Below are positions 9,201-19,120 of a stretch of DNA of 51,946 nt, piece after piece. Positions within the stretch are counted from its first letter, which is position 1; every line of letters starts with the position of its first letter. Location of the stretch: NCBI GenBank assembly GCA_001941065.1, contig MSHJ01000004.1, forward strand, positions 1-51,946. The letters run 5' to 3'. The DNA comes from Alistipes sp. Zagget8 (GTDB taxonomy: Bacteria > Bacteroidota > Bacteroidia > Bacteroidales > Rikenellaceae). The notes below the pieces were generated by a model. It ran no database searches. It was given only the letters and a program-made list of their open reading frames with translations, and had not been told where the DNA came from. The position numbers and the translations under genes are program-made.

Positions 9201-9458
9201 TCCGACGGCTGCACTGGAGGTCATGTAGGTCATGTCCTCCACGCCGTTGATGGCCTGCTCGAGCGGCACGATAACCGATTTCTGAATCGTCTCGGCGCTG
9301 GCGCCCGGATACGAGGCGCTAACACTGACCGTCGGGGGTGCGATGTCCGGATACTGCTCGATAGGCAGCGTCGCAAGACCGATGATACCGGCGATTACGA
9401 TTACGATTGATACGACCGACGCCAGTACGGGTCGTTCGATAAAATGCTTGAGTGTCAT
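6276..9458 (-). CDS. RND multidrug efflux pump, HAE1/AcrB type (system 1)
   Basis: 1060 residues, the usual AcrB length. N-terminal MTLKHFIERPVLASVVSIVIVIAGIIGL is transmembrane helix 1 with the FIxRP motif. The proton relay is intact: VVDDAI in TM4 (two Asp) and LLSKTAILI in TM10 (Lys). Periplasmic porter segments include PPTVSVSASYPGASAETIQ. It exports hydrophobic or amphiphilic compounds using the proton gradient, together with the adaptor (3 bases upstream) and the outer membrane factor (3 bases downstream). Substrates cannot be read from the sequence; bile salts or drugs are plausible in a gut organism. Confidence 0.95.
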   Translation of the reverse strand: MTLKHFIERPVLASVVSIVIVIAGIIGLATLPIEQYPDIAPPTVSVSASYPGASAETIQKSVIVPLEQAINGVEDMTYMTSSAAVGSASVTIYFRQGINADMAAVNVQNKVSRATGQLPSEVTQIGVTTRKRQTSMVKIFSLYSPDDSYDETFLSNYSMINIEPRIQRIHGVGEVFTLGADYSMRVWLKPDIMAQYKLIPSDVTAALAEQNIESATGTLGENSQNTFQYTMKYRGRHQTPEEFGEIVLLSKPDGTILRLKDIADIELGSESYAYKGYTNGHPGVSTMIHQTAGSNATQVVNDVNALLDEVEAELPKGVAVAHLQSVNDFLYASMKEVIKTLFEAILLVILVVYVFLQDIRSTLIPIASILVSLVGTFGFLALAGFSINLLTLFALVLAIGTVVDDAIIVVEAVQARFDVGYKSSYMATVDAMSGITSAIVTSTLVFMAVFIPVSMMGGTSGVFYTQFGITMAVAVGISAVNALTLSPALCAIILKPYLDENGEMRDNFAARFRKAFNTAFSALVNKYKHGVLLFIKHKWLMWSTLGLAIAALVLLMNTTKTGLVPDEDQGTIRVNVTAAPGSSLAETHKIMEQVSARIKDVPQIRDYMQVAGYGMIAGQGSSYGMAIIKLKDWDERPNKEDDVNAVIGQIYGRTADIKDAQIFAVAPPMISGYGTSTGFSMNLQDKAGGELTDFYNIYLQFIGALNQRPEIARAYSTFNINFPQYMVDIDAAKAKRAGVSPNTILSTLAGYYGGQYVSNINRFSKMYYVTLQADPKYRLDTESLNNVYVRSSSGEMAPLGQFVNLTRVYSSEVLNRFNMYSSIAVNGTAADGYSSGDAIKAIQEVAAQVLPKGYGYEFDGITREEAQTGSNTAIIFGICILLIYLILSALYESFLIPFAVILSVPCGLMGSFLLAKMMGLENNIYLQTGIIMLIGLLSKTAILITEYAADRRAAGMSLSQAAVSAAKARLRPILMTVLTCVFGMIPLVLSHGVGANGNSTLGAGVIGGMIVGTLALLFLVPTLFIVFQTLQEKIKPLEFDPDPQWAVRAELEECKNDKEE

Positions 9459-9461
9459 AGA

Positions 9462-10640
9462 TTATTCCTCTTTTTCGGTTTGGGACTGAGCGGCAGTCTC
9501 ATCGGCTGCAGGTGCGGCAGCCTCGGTTTCGGCTGCAGCCTGACCTTTTATGCGGATAGGCGTTCCTTCGCGCAGCAGGCCGACGCCTTCGGCTACGATC
9601 ACGTCGCCCGGAACGAGGCCCGTGCGGGCGATGTACTCGCGGCCGTTCGAAATCTTCTCGACGTCGATCATCGATGAGGCGGCTTTGCCGTCCACTACCT
9701 TATATACATAAACTTTGTCCTGGAGTTCGAACGTTGCGGCCTGCGGAACGACGATGCAATCCTTAAAGATGCTCGGCAGGATGACGTTGCCGGCACCGCC
9801 GCTGTGCAGCAGTCCGTTCGGGTTGGGGAACGCCGCACGCAGCGATACGCTGCCCGTCGAGGTGTCGATGACGCCGCTGATCGACTCCACGCGGCCCGGC
9901 TGGTCGTAAAGGGTGCCGTCGCTGAGCAGCAGCTGTACGGCCGGCATGCTCTTGAGCGTCTCGGCGATCGAACCGTACTGGCGCGTCAGGCCCAGCAGCT
10001 GGTTCTCGGTCATCGAGAAATAGACGTACATTTCCGAGTTGTCCGACACGGTGGTCAGCGGCTGCGGAATCGAAGCGCTCACCAGTGCGCCGACACGGTA
10101 CGGCAGCGTACCGACCACGCCGTTTGCCGGGGCTTTCACCACCGTATAGGAGAGGTTGTTGGCGGCGTTCACACGCTGTGCCTCGGCCTGTGCGAGCTGT
10201 GCCTTGGCCGTCAGCAGGGTGTTGTTGGCCGTCGACAGGTCGTATTGCGATACGACGTTCTTGGCGAAAAGTTCCTTTTTGCTGTCGTAGGTGAGCTGAG
10301 CCGTGGCTACGCCGGCCTTGGCGGCCTCGACGTTGGCTTCGGCGGTCTGCAGGGCCGCTTTGTAGGGCACCTGGTCGATGATGAACAGCGTCTGGCCTTT
10401 CGATACCTGCTGGCCTTCGTTAACGCGGAGTTCCGAGATCGTACCCGAAACCTGCGGATAGATTGCGATGTCCTGGCGTCCGCGGATGGTCGCCGAGTAG
10501 TTGCTCGGGATTTCGCGGTCGGTGGTGGCGACGGTCATCACGGCGTACTCGCCGGGGCCCATTGCCGTGGGCGCCTGCCCGCAGGCAACGGCTGCCATGC
10601 AGCATGCCACTAAGGCAGCCTTCACAAATGTTTGCTTCAT
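9462..10640 (-). CDS. RND efflux periplasmic adaptor (system 1)
   Basis: 392 residues, first gene of the operon. MKQTFVKAALVACCMAAVACGQ is a lipoprotein signal (Cys20). The lipoyl/barrel-sandwich halves are at IAIYPQVSGTISELRVNEGQQVSKGQ and TVVKAPANGVVGTLP, separated by a coiled-coil hairpin rich in Ala, Gln and Lys (about residues 85-150). The C-terminal tail after residue 365 is a low-complexity Ala/Glu stretch (AAAETEAAAPAADETAA). It bridges the inner membrane pump and the TolC-family duct. Transcription starts from the intergenic region shared with the divergent AraC gene. Confidence 0.93.
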   Translation of the reverse strand: MKQTFVKAALVACCMAAVACGQAPTAMGPGEYAVMTVATTDREIPSNYSATIRGRQDIAIYPQVSGTISELRVNEGQQVSKGQTLFIIDQVPYKAALQTAEANVEAAKAGVATAQLTYDSKKELFAKNVVSQYDLSTANNTLLTAKAQLAQAEAQRVNAANNLSYTVVKAPANGVVGTLPYRVGALVSASIPQPLTTVSDNSEMYVYFSMTENQLLGLTRQYGSIAETLKSMPAVQLLLSDGTLYDQPGRVESISGVIDTSTGSVSLRAAFPNPNGLLHSGGAGNVILPSIFKDCIVVPQAATFELQDKVYVYKVVDGKAASSMIDVEKISNGREYIARTGLVPGDVIVAEGVGLLREGTPIRIKGQAAAETEAAAPAADETAAQSQTEKEE

Positions 10641-10682
10641 AACTTTTCCTTAACTTTTTGAACTAAAAAACTTTTTCAGGTG

Positions 10683-10690
10683 CAAAAGTA
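10683..10690 (-). promoter_or_regulatory. promoter of efflux operon 1
   Basis: Minus-strand TACTTTTG matches TAnnTTTG. The adaptor ATG is about 43 bases downstream. It shares a 164-base divergent region with the AraC gene promoter. Confidence 0.6.
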
Positions 10691-10777
10691 TTCTAAAAAC
10701 GGTGCCGATATGCCATTTATTGCGAACAGAATTGGCACTTTTCGGAACAAATGCGCGGCTTTTATCGAATTATTCAC

Positions 10778-10785
10778 TATTTTTG
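10778..10785 (+). promoter_or_regulatory. promoter of the AraC regulator
   Basis: TATTTTTG fits the -7 motif 20 bases upstream of the ATG at 10805. It supports that ATG rather than the upstream in-frame ATG at 10751, which would lie before the transcription start. Confidence 0.6.
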
Positions 10786-10804
10786 TTCGAAAAAAGAAAT
10801 AATT

Positions 10805-11653
10805 ATGACTCAGGTAAATCCGATAATCACCACCCCGGAAGAACAGTTCGTCGTCGGAGAGTCCGATTTCGCCTTCTTCGACAACTACGCATGCCGTATC
10901 GAAGGCGGAGCGTTCCTGTTTTGCCGCAGCGGCAGTGCGGAGGCGTCCGTCAATCAGTATCAGGGCGAGGTGCGGCGTAATACGATGGTGTTGCTGCTGC
11001 CCGGCTCGGTGCTGATGCTCACCGACCGCACGGAGGATTTCCGGGTGACTTTCTGCGCTTTTTCCCGCGATCTCTTCGCCGAGGCGGCCTTCCGGCTCGA
11101 TCCCTCGTTCTTCCGCGCCCTGCGCGAGCGTCCGATCTCCTACCCGCCGACGCGGATCGTCGAGGGGGCTGCGATCTGGTTCCAGATGGCGGCCTACACC
11201 TACCGCGACCGGAGCAACGTGTTCCGCAATACGATCATCAAAAACCGGCTGCAAAACGTCCTGCTGGAGAGTTACGACAAGATGCAGCGTTTCGCCTCCC
11301 GGCAGCCGCGGACGCCCGAGATCACCACGCGGCAGACCGATCTTTTCCAGCGTTTCGTGGCCCTCGTCCACGAACATTGTTCGCAGCGGCGCGAAGTTTC
11401 GTTCTATGCCGACAAGCTCTGTATTTCGACCCGCTACCTCTCGACCATCGTGCGGAGCGTGGCGCGGAGTTCGGCCAAGGAGTTCATCGACCGTGCGGTG
11501 ATTCTCGAGATCAAGATGATGCTTCAGTCGACGGACCTTTCGGTGCAGGAGATCGCCTACCGGCTCCGGTTTCCTGATCAGTCTTATCTGGGGCGCTTTT
11601 TCAAGAAACGCACCGGGGAGTCGCCCACCGAGTATAGGAATACGCGGAAATAG
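10805..11653 (+). CDS. AraC family transcriptional regulator
   Basis: 282 residues from ATG 10805 (MTQVNPIITTPEEQF). Residues about 1-150 are a cupin-like sensing domain; the C-terminal AraC DNA-binding domain begins near residue 180: RREVSFYADKLCISTRYLSTIV is the first helix-turn-helix, and QSTDLSVQEIAYRLRFPDQSYLGRFFKKRTGESPTEYR the second. It is transcribed divergently from the RND operon, with facing promoters 90 bases apart, so control of the pump is likely. The effector is unknown. The longer ORF starting at 10751 is rejected because the promoter lies inside it. Confidence 0.88.
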   Translation: MTQVNPIITTPEEQFVVGESDFAFFDNYACRIEGGAFLFCRSGSAEASVNQYQGEVRRNTMVLLLPGSVLMLTDRTEDFRVTFCAFSRDLFAEAAFRLDPSFFRALRERPISYPPTRIVEGAAIWFQMAAYTYRDRSNVFRNTIIKNRLQNVLLESYDKMQRFASRQPRTPEITTRQTDLFQRFVALVHEHCSQRREVSFYADKLCISTRYLSTIVRSVARSSAKEFIDRAVILEIKMMLQSTDLSVQEIAYRLRFPDQSYLGRFFKKRTGESPTEYRNTRK

Positions 11654-11872
11654 TTTCCGATGATTGCGGCGCACCTGCCGCATATCCCTATAAATTCCCG
11701 AACGGAACGTACTCGGGTACTACCTGTCCGGGGATTTTTCACGATGCATGACATCTGTACCGCACTGATCGAACCCTGTTGGATTTGGGCGTGTTGCTAT
11801 CTGTTTATGCCTGAATTCGTCCTTTCTGGGTCGAACATCGTCCGCGTCGGAATAATCTTGCGATTTTTTTTG

Positions 11873-11880
11873 TAACTTTT
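11873..11880 (+). promoter_or_regulatory. possible promoter of the aldolase operon
   Basis: TAACTTTT differs from TAnnTTTG only in the last base and lies 66 bases before the aldolase ATG, after a run of eight T residues. No TTG is found at the expected spacing. The 293-base gap from 11654 shows no other gene; a weak TGCGGC/GCCGCA hairpin at 11664-11681 may end the AraC transcript. Confidence 0.35.
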
Positions 11881-11946
11881 AGCCATTGAACGGGAGCCGA
11901 TTGGACCCGGAATTGCATATGGTATTATCACTAAAATCAGATAGCT

Positions 11947-12999
11947 ATGAGCAAGACTGTTGAAATTCTCGGGGAGCAGGCCGGCTACTACCTCTCCCAT
12001 GTATGCCGCACCATCGACAAGAAATCGTTGTACCTGCCGGGTCCCGACACCGTGGACCGCATCTGGACCGATTCCGACCGCAACATCCGCACGCTGGGAA
12101 GCCTCCAGTGGATTCTCTCGAACGGCCGCCTGGGCGGCACGGGCTATGTTTCGATCCTGCCCGTGGACCAGGGCATCGAACACTCCGCGGGGGCCTCGTT
12201 CGCCCCGAATCCGGCCTATTTCGATCCGGAAAACATCGTGAAACTGGCTGTCGAGGGCGGCTGCAACGCCGTGGCTTCGACCTTCGGGGTACTCGGCTCC
12301 GTGGCCCGGAAATACGCCCACAAGATACCGTTCATCGTCAAACTCAACCACAACGAGCTGCTCTCCTACCCCAATACCTACGACCAGATTCTGTTCGGCA
12401 CGGTGCGCGATGCCTGGAACATGGGCGCTGCGGCCGTCGGGGCTACGATCTATTTCGGCTCGGAGCAGAGCCGCCGGCAGCTGGTCGAGATTGCTCGTGC
12501 ATTCGACGAGGCTCACGAACTGGGTATGGCGACGATCCTGTGGTGCTATCTGCGCAACGAGGGCTTCAAGAAAGAGGGCGTCGATTACCACGCTTCGGCC
12601 GACCTGACGGGACAGGCCGACCATCTGGGCGTGACGATCAAGGCCGACATCGTGAAGCAGAAACTCCCGTCGAACAACGGCGGCTTCCGGGCCGTCGGCT
12701 TCGGTAAGACCAGCGACAAGGTTTACACCGAGCTGACCTCCGACCACCCCATCGACCTCTGCCGCTATCAGGTGGCCAACGGTTACATGGGCCGCGTGGG
12801 GCTTATCAACTCGGGCGGCGAGTCGCACGGGGAGTCCGACCTGAAGGAGGCGGTCACCACGGCCGTCATCAACAAACGCGCCGGCGGCATGGGGCTCATC
12901 AGCGGCCGCAAGGCCTTCCAGCGCCCGATGAAGGAGGGCATCGGACTGCTGCACGCCATTCAGGATGTTTACCTCGACGACGAGGTGACGATTGCATAA
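11947..12999 (+). CDS. fbaB: class I fructose-bisphosphate aldolase
   Basis: 350 residues of the DeoC/LacD/FbaB (class I, metal-free) type. Key segments are [19 protein letters not shown], which is the FbaB signature, [12 protein letters not shown] with a lysine in the barrel, [13 protein letters not shown], and near the C-terminus [16 protein letters not shown], the phosphate-binding loop. It cleaves fructose 1,6-bisphosphate to dihydroxyacetone phosphate and glyceraldehyde 3-phosphate. It heads a three-gene cluster with a 2-hydroxyacid dehydrogenase (46-base gap) and phosphoglycerate mutase, which puts two glycolytic steps and a fermentative exit together. Confidence 0.92.
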   Translation: MSKTVEILGEQAGYYLSHVCRTIDKKSLYLPGPDTVDRIWTDSDRNIRTLGSLQWILSNGRLGGTGYVSILPVDQGIEHSAGASFAPNPAYFDPENIVKLAVEGGCNAVASTFGVLGSVARKYAHKIPFIVKLNHNELLSYPNTYDQILFGTVRDAWNMGAAAVGATIYFGSEQSRRQLVEIARAFDEAHELGMATILWCYLRNEGFKKEGVDYHASADLTGQADHLGVTIKADIVKQKLPSNNGGFRAVGFGKTSDKVYTELTSDHPIDLCRYQVANGYMGRVGLINSGGESHGESDLKEAVTTAVINKRAGGMGLISGRKAFQRPMKEGIGLLHAIQDVYLDDEVTIA

Positions 13000-13045
13000 T
13001 ATCGCGTCCGGAAAAACGTTTGTATATAAGTAAAAACGTGCAATT

Positions 13046-14065
13046 ATGAAAATAACGCTTTTCGGAACACAGCCTTATGACAAGGAGTCTTTCGAGCGCA
13101 TCCGCGACGCTTACGGATTCGATATATGTTACCACCGCAGCCACCTGAACGCCAATAACGTAGCTCTTGCCAAGGGTTCCGATGCGGTCTGCATCTTCGT
13201 CAACGACACGGCCGACGCCGAAACCATCCGCCAGTTGGCCGACCTGGACGTGAAACTGATCGCGCTGCGCTGTGCGGGCTTCAACAACGTCGACCTGAAA
13301 GCCGCGGCCCGTTACGGCATTCCCGTGGTCCGGGTTCCGGCCTACTCGCCGCACGCCGTGGCCGAACACGCCGTGGCGCTGATGCTGGCGCTCAACCGCA
13401 AGGTCCACCGCGCCTACTGGCGTACGCGCGACGGCAATTTCTCGCTCCACGGACTGCTGGGATTCGACATGTACGGTAAGACCGCCGGCATCGTCGGCAC
13501 GGGCAAGATCGCCCGCGAGTTAATCCGCATCCTCAAGGGCTTCGGCATGGAGGTCCTTGCCTACGACCTCTTTCCCGACCAGCGCTACGCCGCCGAAGCG
13601 GGCATCACCTATGTGTCGCTCGACGAACTTTACAGCCGTGCGGACATCATCTCGCTGCACTGTCCCCTGACCGACCAGACGCGCTACATGATCGGCGACG
13701 TGGCCATTGCGCACATGAAGCCGGGCGTGATACTTATCAACACGGGCCGCGGCCAGCTGATCCACACCGAGGCGCTGATCGACGGCCTGAAGGAGAAGAA
13801 GATCGGGGCCGCGGGGCTGGACGTCTACGAGGAGGAGGCCGCCTATTTTTACGAGGACACCTCGGACCGCATCATGGACGATGACGTGCTGGCACGCCTG
13901 TTGTCGTTCAACAACGTGATCGTCACCTCGCACCAGGGATTTTTCACCCGTGAAGCATTGGATAATATCGCGCACACCACCATGCAGAATATCAACGACT
14001 TTGCGGAACACCGCGAACTGGCAAACGAGGTGCGTGCCGAACCCGAAAACGCAGTCGTAAAATAG
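13046..14065 (+). CDS. ldhA: D-2-hydroxyacid dehydrogenase (D-lactate dehydrogenase type)
   Basis: 339 residues. The NAD-binding Rossmann motif is [22 protein letters not shown] (about residues 146-167), followed by the acidic residue in LAYDLF. Catalytic features are [13 protein letters not shown] with Arg, the Glu in [12 protein letters not shown], and His in [13 protein letters not shown]. The pattern [25 protein letters not shown] is typical of LdhA. The expected reaction is reduction of pyruvate to D-lactate with NADH. It is followed after only 2 bases by gpmA, so they are co-transcribed. A different 2-keto acid substrate is possible. Confidence 0.9.
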   Translation: MKITLFGTQPYDKESFERIRDAYGFDICYHRSHLNANNVALAKGSDAVCIFVNDTADAETIRQLADLDVKLIALRCAGFNNVDLKAAARYGIPVVRVPAYSPHAVAEHAVALMLALNRKVHRAYWRTRDGNFSLHGLLGFDMYGKTAGIVGTGKIARELIRILKGFGMEVLAYDLFPDQRYAAEAGITYVSLDELYSRADIISLHCPLTDQTRYMIGDVAIAHMKPGVILINTGRGQLIHTEALIDGLKEKKIGAAGLDVYEEEAAYFYEDTSDRIMDDDVLARLLSFNNVIVTSHQGFFTREALDNIAHTTMQNINDFAEHRELANEVRAEPENAVVK

Positions 14066-14067
14066 CC

Positions 14068-14811
14068 ATGAAAAAGATCGTTTTGCTCCGCCACGGCGAG
14101 AGCGTCTGGAACAAGGAGAACCGGTTCACGGGGTGGACCGATGTGGATTTGAGCGAAAAGGGTGTCGCCGAGGCCGTGAAAGCCGGTGAGACGCTTCGCA
14201 AGGAGGGGTTTCATTTCGGATGCGCCTATACCTCCTATTTGAAACGGGCCGTGAAGACCCTCGACGTCGTGCTCGACAAAATGGACCGGGACTGGATTCC
14301 GGTGACGAAGACGTGGCGGCTCAACGAGAAGCATTACGGCACGTTGCAGGGGTTGAACAAGCGCGAAACGGCCGAGAAATACGGCGATGAGCAGGTGCAC
14401 ATCTGGCGCCGCAGTTACGACGTGGCCCCCGCGCCGCTGGCCGAGGACGATCCGCGCAATCCGCGTCTCGATCCCCGTTACGCCGGGGTTCCCGACGCCG
14501 AATTGCCCCGCACCGAGTCGCTCTGCGACACCGTGGCCCGCACGATGCCCTACTGGGAGTGCGAGATACTCCCGGCGCTGGCCCGTTACGATCAGGTGCT
14601 GGTCGTGGCCCACGGCAACAGCCTGCGTGGCATCATCAAGAGCCTGAAGGGTATTTCGGACGAGGCTATTTCGGAATTCAACCTGCCGACGGCCGTGCCC
14701 TATGTCTTCGAGTTCGACGAGGGACTGGGCTATGTGAAGGATTATTTCCTGGGCGATCCCGCCGAGATCGCTGCGCTGATGGAGGCTGTCGCCAACCAGA
14801 GCAAAGCATAA
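14068..14811 (+). CDS. gpmA: 2,3-bisphosphoglycerate-dependent phosphoglycerate mutase
   Basis: 247 residues, normal for dPGM. It starts [20 protein letters not shown] with the phosphohistidine RHGE motif at residues 8-11. Other marks are [27 protein letters not shown], and the second catalytic histidine in [13 protein letters not shown]. It interconverts 3- and 2-phosphoglycerate. It is the last gene of the aldolase cluster and is followed by a strong hairpin. Confidence 0.95.
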   Translation: MKKIVLLRHGESVWNKENRFTGWTDVDLSEKGVAEAVKAGETLRKEGFHFGCAYTSYLKRAVKTLDVVLDKMDRDWIPVTKTWRLNEKHYGTLQGLNKRETAEKYGDEQVHIWRRSYDVAPAPLAEDDPRNPRLDPRYAGVPDAELPRTESLCDTVARTMPYWECEILPALARYDQVLVVAHGNSLRGIIKSLKGISDEAISEFNLPTAVPYVFEFDEGLGYVKDYFLGDPAEIAALMEAVANQSKA

Positions 14812-14834
14812 GACGCCCTTTTCAGGGACATTCG

Positions 14835-14877
14835 TTTCGGGCCGGTTTCGCGTGTCAGACGTGAGACCGGCCCGAAA
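14835..14877 (+). terminator. hairpin terminator after gpmA
   Basis: TTTCGGGCCGGTTTC (14835-14849) pairs with GAGACCGGCCCGAAA (14863-14877), 15 bp with one wobble and a 13-base loop. No T tract follows, so it may act as an mRNA 3' end or need a factor. Confidence 0.6.
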
Positions 14878-14936
14878 TGCGTAAAATTGGTATGCCGAAC
14901 CGTAATCCGGGTACGGATTTATTGCACGGACCGTCT

Positions 14937-14944
14937 TATTTTTG
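14937..14944 (+). promoter_or_regulatory. promoter of the cupin-CMD redox cluster
   Basis: TATTTTTG lies 29 bases before the ATG at 14973. It falls inside the longer in-frame ORF that begins at 14877 and so supports the downstream start. Confidence 0.65.
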
Positions 14945-14972
14945 CATTGTGAAACTAAATCCGTACAAACCG

Positions 14973-17052
<2,080 letters not shown>

Positions 17053-17055
17053 AAA

Positions 17056-17595
17056 ATGGCTAAAAAAGTGCTGATTCTCTCCTCCAGCCCGCGCCGCGGC
17101 GGAAATTCCGACCTGCTGTGCGACCGGTTTATGGAGGGCGCCCGCGAGGCGGGCCTCGAGGTCGAGAAAGTGTTTCTCAAGGACCTGAAAATCAATTATT
17201 GCATGGGCTGTAACCGCTGTTACAACGGCGAGCATCCCTGCCCCCAGCAGGACGATGCGGCCGGAGTGTTGGAGAAGATGGTCGCCGCGGATGTGATCGT
17301 GATGGCCTCGCCGGTCTATTTCTACACGGTGTGCGGCCAGATGAAGACCCTGATCGACCGCGCCTGCGCCCGCTACACCGAGATGACCGACAAGGAGTTT
17401 TATTTCATCCTGACGGCCGCCGAGGAGAGCATCCCGATGATGCAGCGCACGGTGGAGTGTTTCCGCGGCTTCCTCGACTGCCTCGAAGGCCCCACGGAGC
17501 GGGGTGTGGTCTACGGTGTCGGGGCCTGGCACGTCGGGGAGATCAAATCCTCGCCCGCGATGCAGGAGGCTTACGAACTGGGCCTGCGGGCGTAA
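17056..17595 (+). CDS. iron-sulfur flavoprotein / NADPH-dependent FMN reductase family protein
   Basis: 179 residues. The flavodoxin-like fold begins KKVLILSSSPRRGGNSDLL, where SSSPRRGGNS binds the FMN phosphate. A Cys motif, YCMGCNRCYNGEHPC (residues about 49-63), fits an Fe-S flavoprotein loop. MASPVYFYTVCGQMKTLIDR is the second flavin-contact segment. It probably moves electrons within the cluster, between cytoplasmic reductant and the downstream polyferredoxin. Spacing is 3 bases from the aldo/keto reductase. Confidence 0.88.
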   Translation: MAKKVLILSSSPRRGGNSDLLCDRFMEGAREAGLEVEKVFLKDLKINYCMGCNRCYNGEHPCPQQDDAAGVLEKMVAADVIVMASPVYFYTVCGQMKTLIDRACARYTEMTDKEFYFILTAAEESIPMMQRTVECFRGFLDCLEGPTERGVVYGVGAWHVGEIKSSPAMQEAYELGLRA

Positions 17596-17623
17596 AAACG
17601 CTGTATAACAAACTTAAATAAAA

Positions 17624-19105
17624 ATGCTGCGAAAAATCCGGATCGCCGCGGCGGTCCTCTTCTTTCTGCTGATTACGCTGTTGTTCCTCGACTTTACGGG
17701 GACGCTCCATGCGTGGTTCGGGTGGATGGCGAAAATCCAGTTCCTGCCCGCCCTGCTGGCCGTGAATGTCGGCGTGGTGCTCCTGCTGGTGGTGCTGACG
17801 CTGCTTTTTGGCCGAGTCTATTGTTCGGTCATCTGTCCGCTGGGCGTGATGCAGGACATTGTGTCGTGGTTCGCGGGGCGGCGCAAAAAGCACCGCAACC
17901 GCTTCAGCTACTCCCCTGCGCTCACGTGGCTGCGCTGGACGATGTTCGTCGTGTTCGTTGCGGCGATGTTCGCAGGCGTCGGCTGGCTGATAGCCCCGTA
18001 CAGCGCCTATGGCCGGATTGCATCGAACCTTTTTGCGCCGATTTATGCGTGGGGCAACAACGGACTGGCCTGGATTGCCGAACGCATGGACAGCTATGCT
18101 TTCTATTCGGTGGACGTGTGGATAAAGAGCCTTGGGATGTTTCTCATCGCTGTTGTGACGTTCGTCGTGCTGGCAATCCTCGCCTGGCGCAGCGGACGCA
18201 CGTGGTGCAATACGGTCTGCCCGGTGGGAACGCTGCTGGGTGTGTTGTCCCGTTGGTCGCTGTTTAAGCCGCGGTTCGATGTCTCGAAATGCAACGGCTG
18301 CAAACTCTGCGCCCGCAACTGCAAGGCGTCGTGCATCGACCCGGCGGCGCACACGATCGATTACAGCCGCTGTGTGGCCTGCATGGACTGTCTCGAAACC
18401 TGCCGCCGGGGAGCCATCACCTATACGATGCGGCGGCCGGAACGAGCATCAGCTTCCCAAGCTGAGGGTCTCCGGACCAACGCTTCGCGGCGCCGGTTTT
18501 TCGGCGTGCTGGGACTTTTCGCCTACACCGCTCTGCGTGCGCAGGAGAAGAAGGTGGACGGCGGGCTGGCGGTGATCGAGGCGAAGAAGATTCCCGACCG
18601 CGCCGAGCCGATCCTGCCTCCGGGAGCGCAGAGCCTGCGCCATTTCACGGCGCACTGCACCTCGTGCCAGCTTTGCGTGTCGGCCTGCCCGAATCAGGTG
18701 CTGCGCCCTTCGGGCCGGCTGATGCTGTTGATGAAGCCCGAAATGTCGTATGAGCGCGGCTATTGCCGTCCGGAGTGCGCCCGCTGTGCCGAGGTATGCC
18801 CCACGGATGCCATCCGCCTCACGGACCTCGCGGAAAAGTCGGCGACGCAGGTCGGACACGCGGTGTGGATTGCGGACAACTGCGCGGTCAACACCGACGG
18901 TGTGACGTGCAACAACTGCGCCCGCCATTGTCCCACGGGGGCGATCCGGATGGTGCCCCGCGATCCCGGCGATCCGCAGTCGCCGAAGATTCCGGCCGTG
19001 AACGAGGAGCGCTGTATCGGCTGCGGGGCCTGCGAGAACCTCTGTCCGGCGCGTCCGTTCAGCGCGATTTATGTCGAAGGCCACCGGCGCCAGCGTATCA
19101 TCTGA
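17624..19105 (+). CDS. membrane-bound polyferredoxin (NapH/NosR-like 4Fe-4S protein)
   Basis: 493 residues. The N-terminal half has about four or five transmembrane helices (first at 8-26) with the cytoplasmic motifs CPLGVMQDIVSWF and CPVGTLLGVLSRW characteristic of NapH/CcoG/NosR proteins. The C-terminal half carries many cluster motifs: CNGCKLCARNC, CVACMDCLETC, CTSCQLCVSACP, CRPECARCAEVCP, CNNCARHCP and CIGCGACENLCP. Such proteins pass electrons from quinol across the membrane to periplasmic redox enzymes. The Tat-exported aldo/keto reductase with its own Fe-S motifs, 15 bases downstream, is the natural partner. The physiological acceptor is unknown. Confidence 0.9.
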   Translation: MLRKIRIAAAVLFFLLITLLFLDFTGTLHAWFGWMAKIQFLPALLAVNVGVVLLLVVLTLLFGRVYCSVICPLGVMQDIVSWFAGRRKKHRNRFSYSPALTWLRWTMFVVFVAAMFAGVGWLIAPYSAYGRIASNLFAPIYAWGNNGLAWIAERMDSYAFYSVDVWIKSLGMFLIAVVTFVVLAILAWRSGRTWCNTVCPVGTLLGVLSRWSLFKPRFDVSKCNGCKLCARNCKASCIDPAAHTIDYSRCVACMDCLETCRRGAITYTMRRPERASASQAEGLRTNASRRRFFGVLGLFAYTALRAQEKKVDGGLAVIEAKKIPDRAEPILPPGAQSLRHFTAHCTSCQLCVSACPNQVLRPSGRLMLLMKPEMSYERGYCRPECARCAEVCPTDAIRLTDLAEKSATQVGHAVWIADNCAVNTDGVTCNNCARHCPTGAIRMVPRDPGDPQSPKIPAVNEERCIGCGACENLCPARPFSAIYVEGHRRQRII

Positions 19106-19120
19106 AAAACGAAGAGAGAG

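Noticed and set aside
11660..11875. 71-codon ORF after the AraC gene
   Set aside because: No start signal, odd composition, no recognisable similarity; likely chance.
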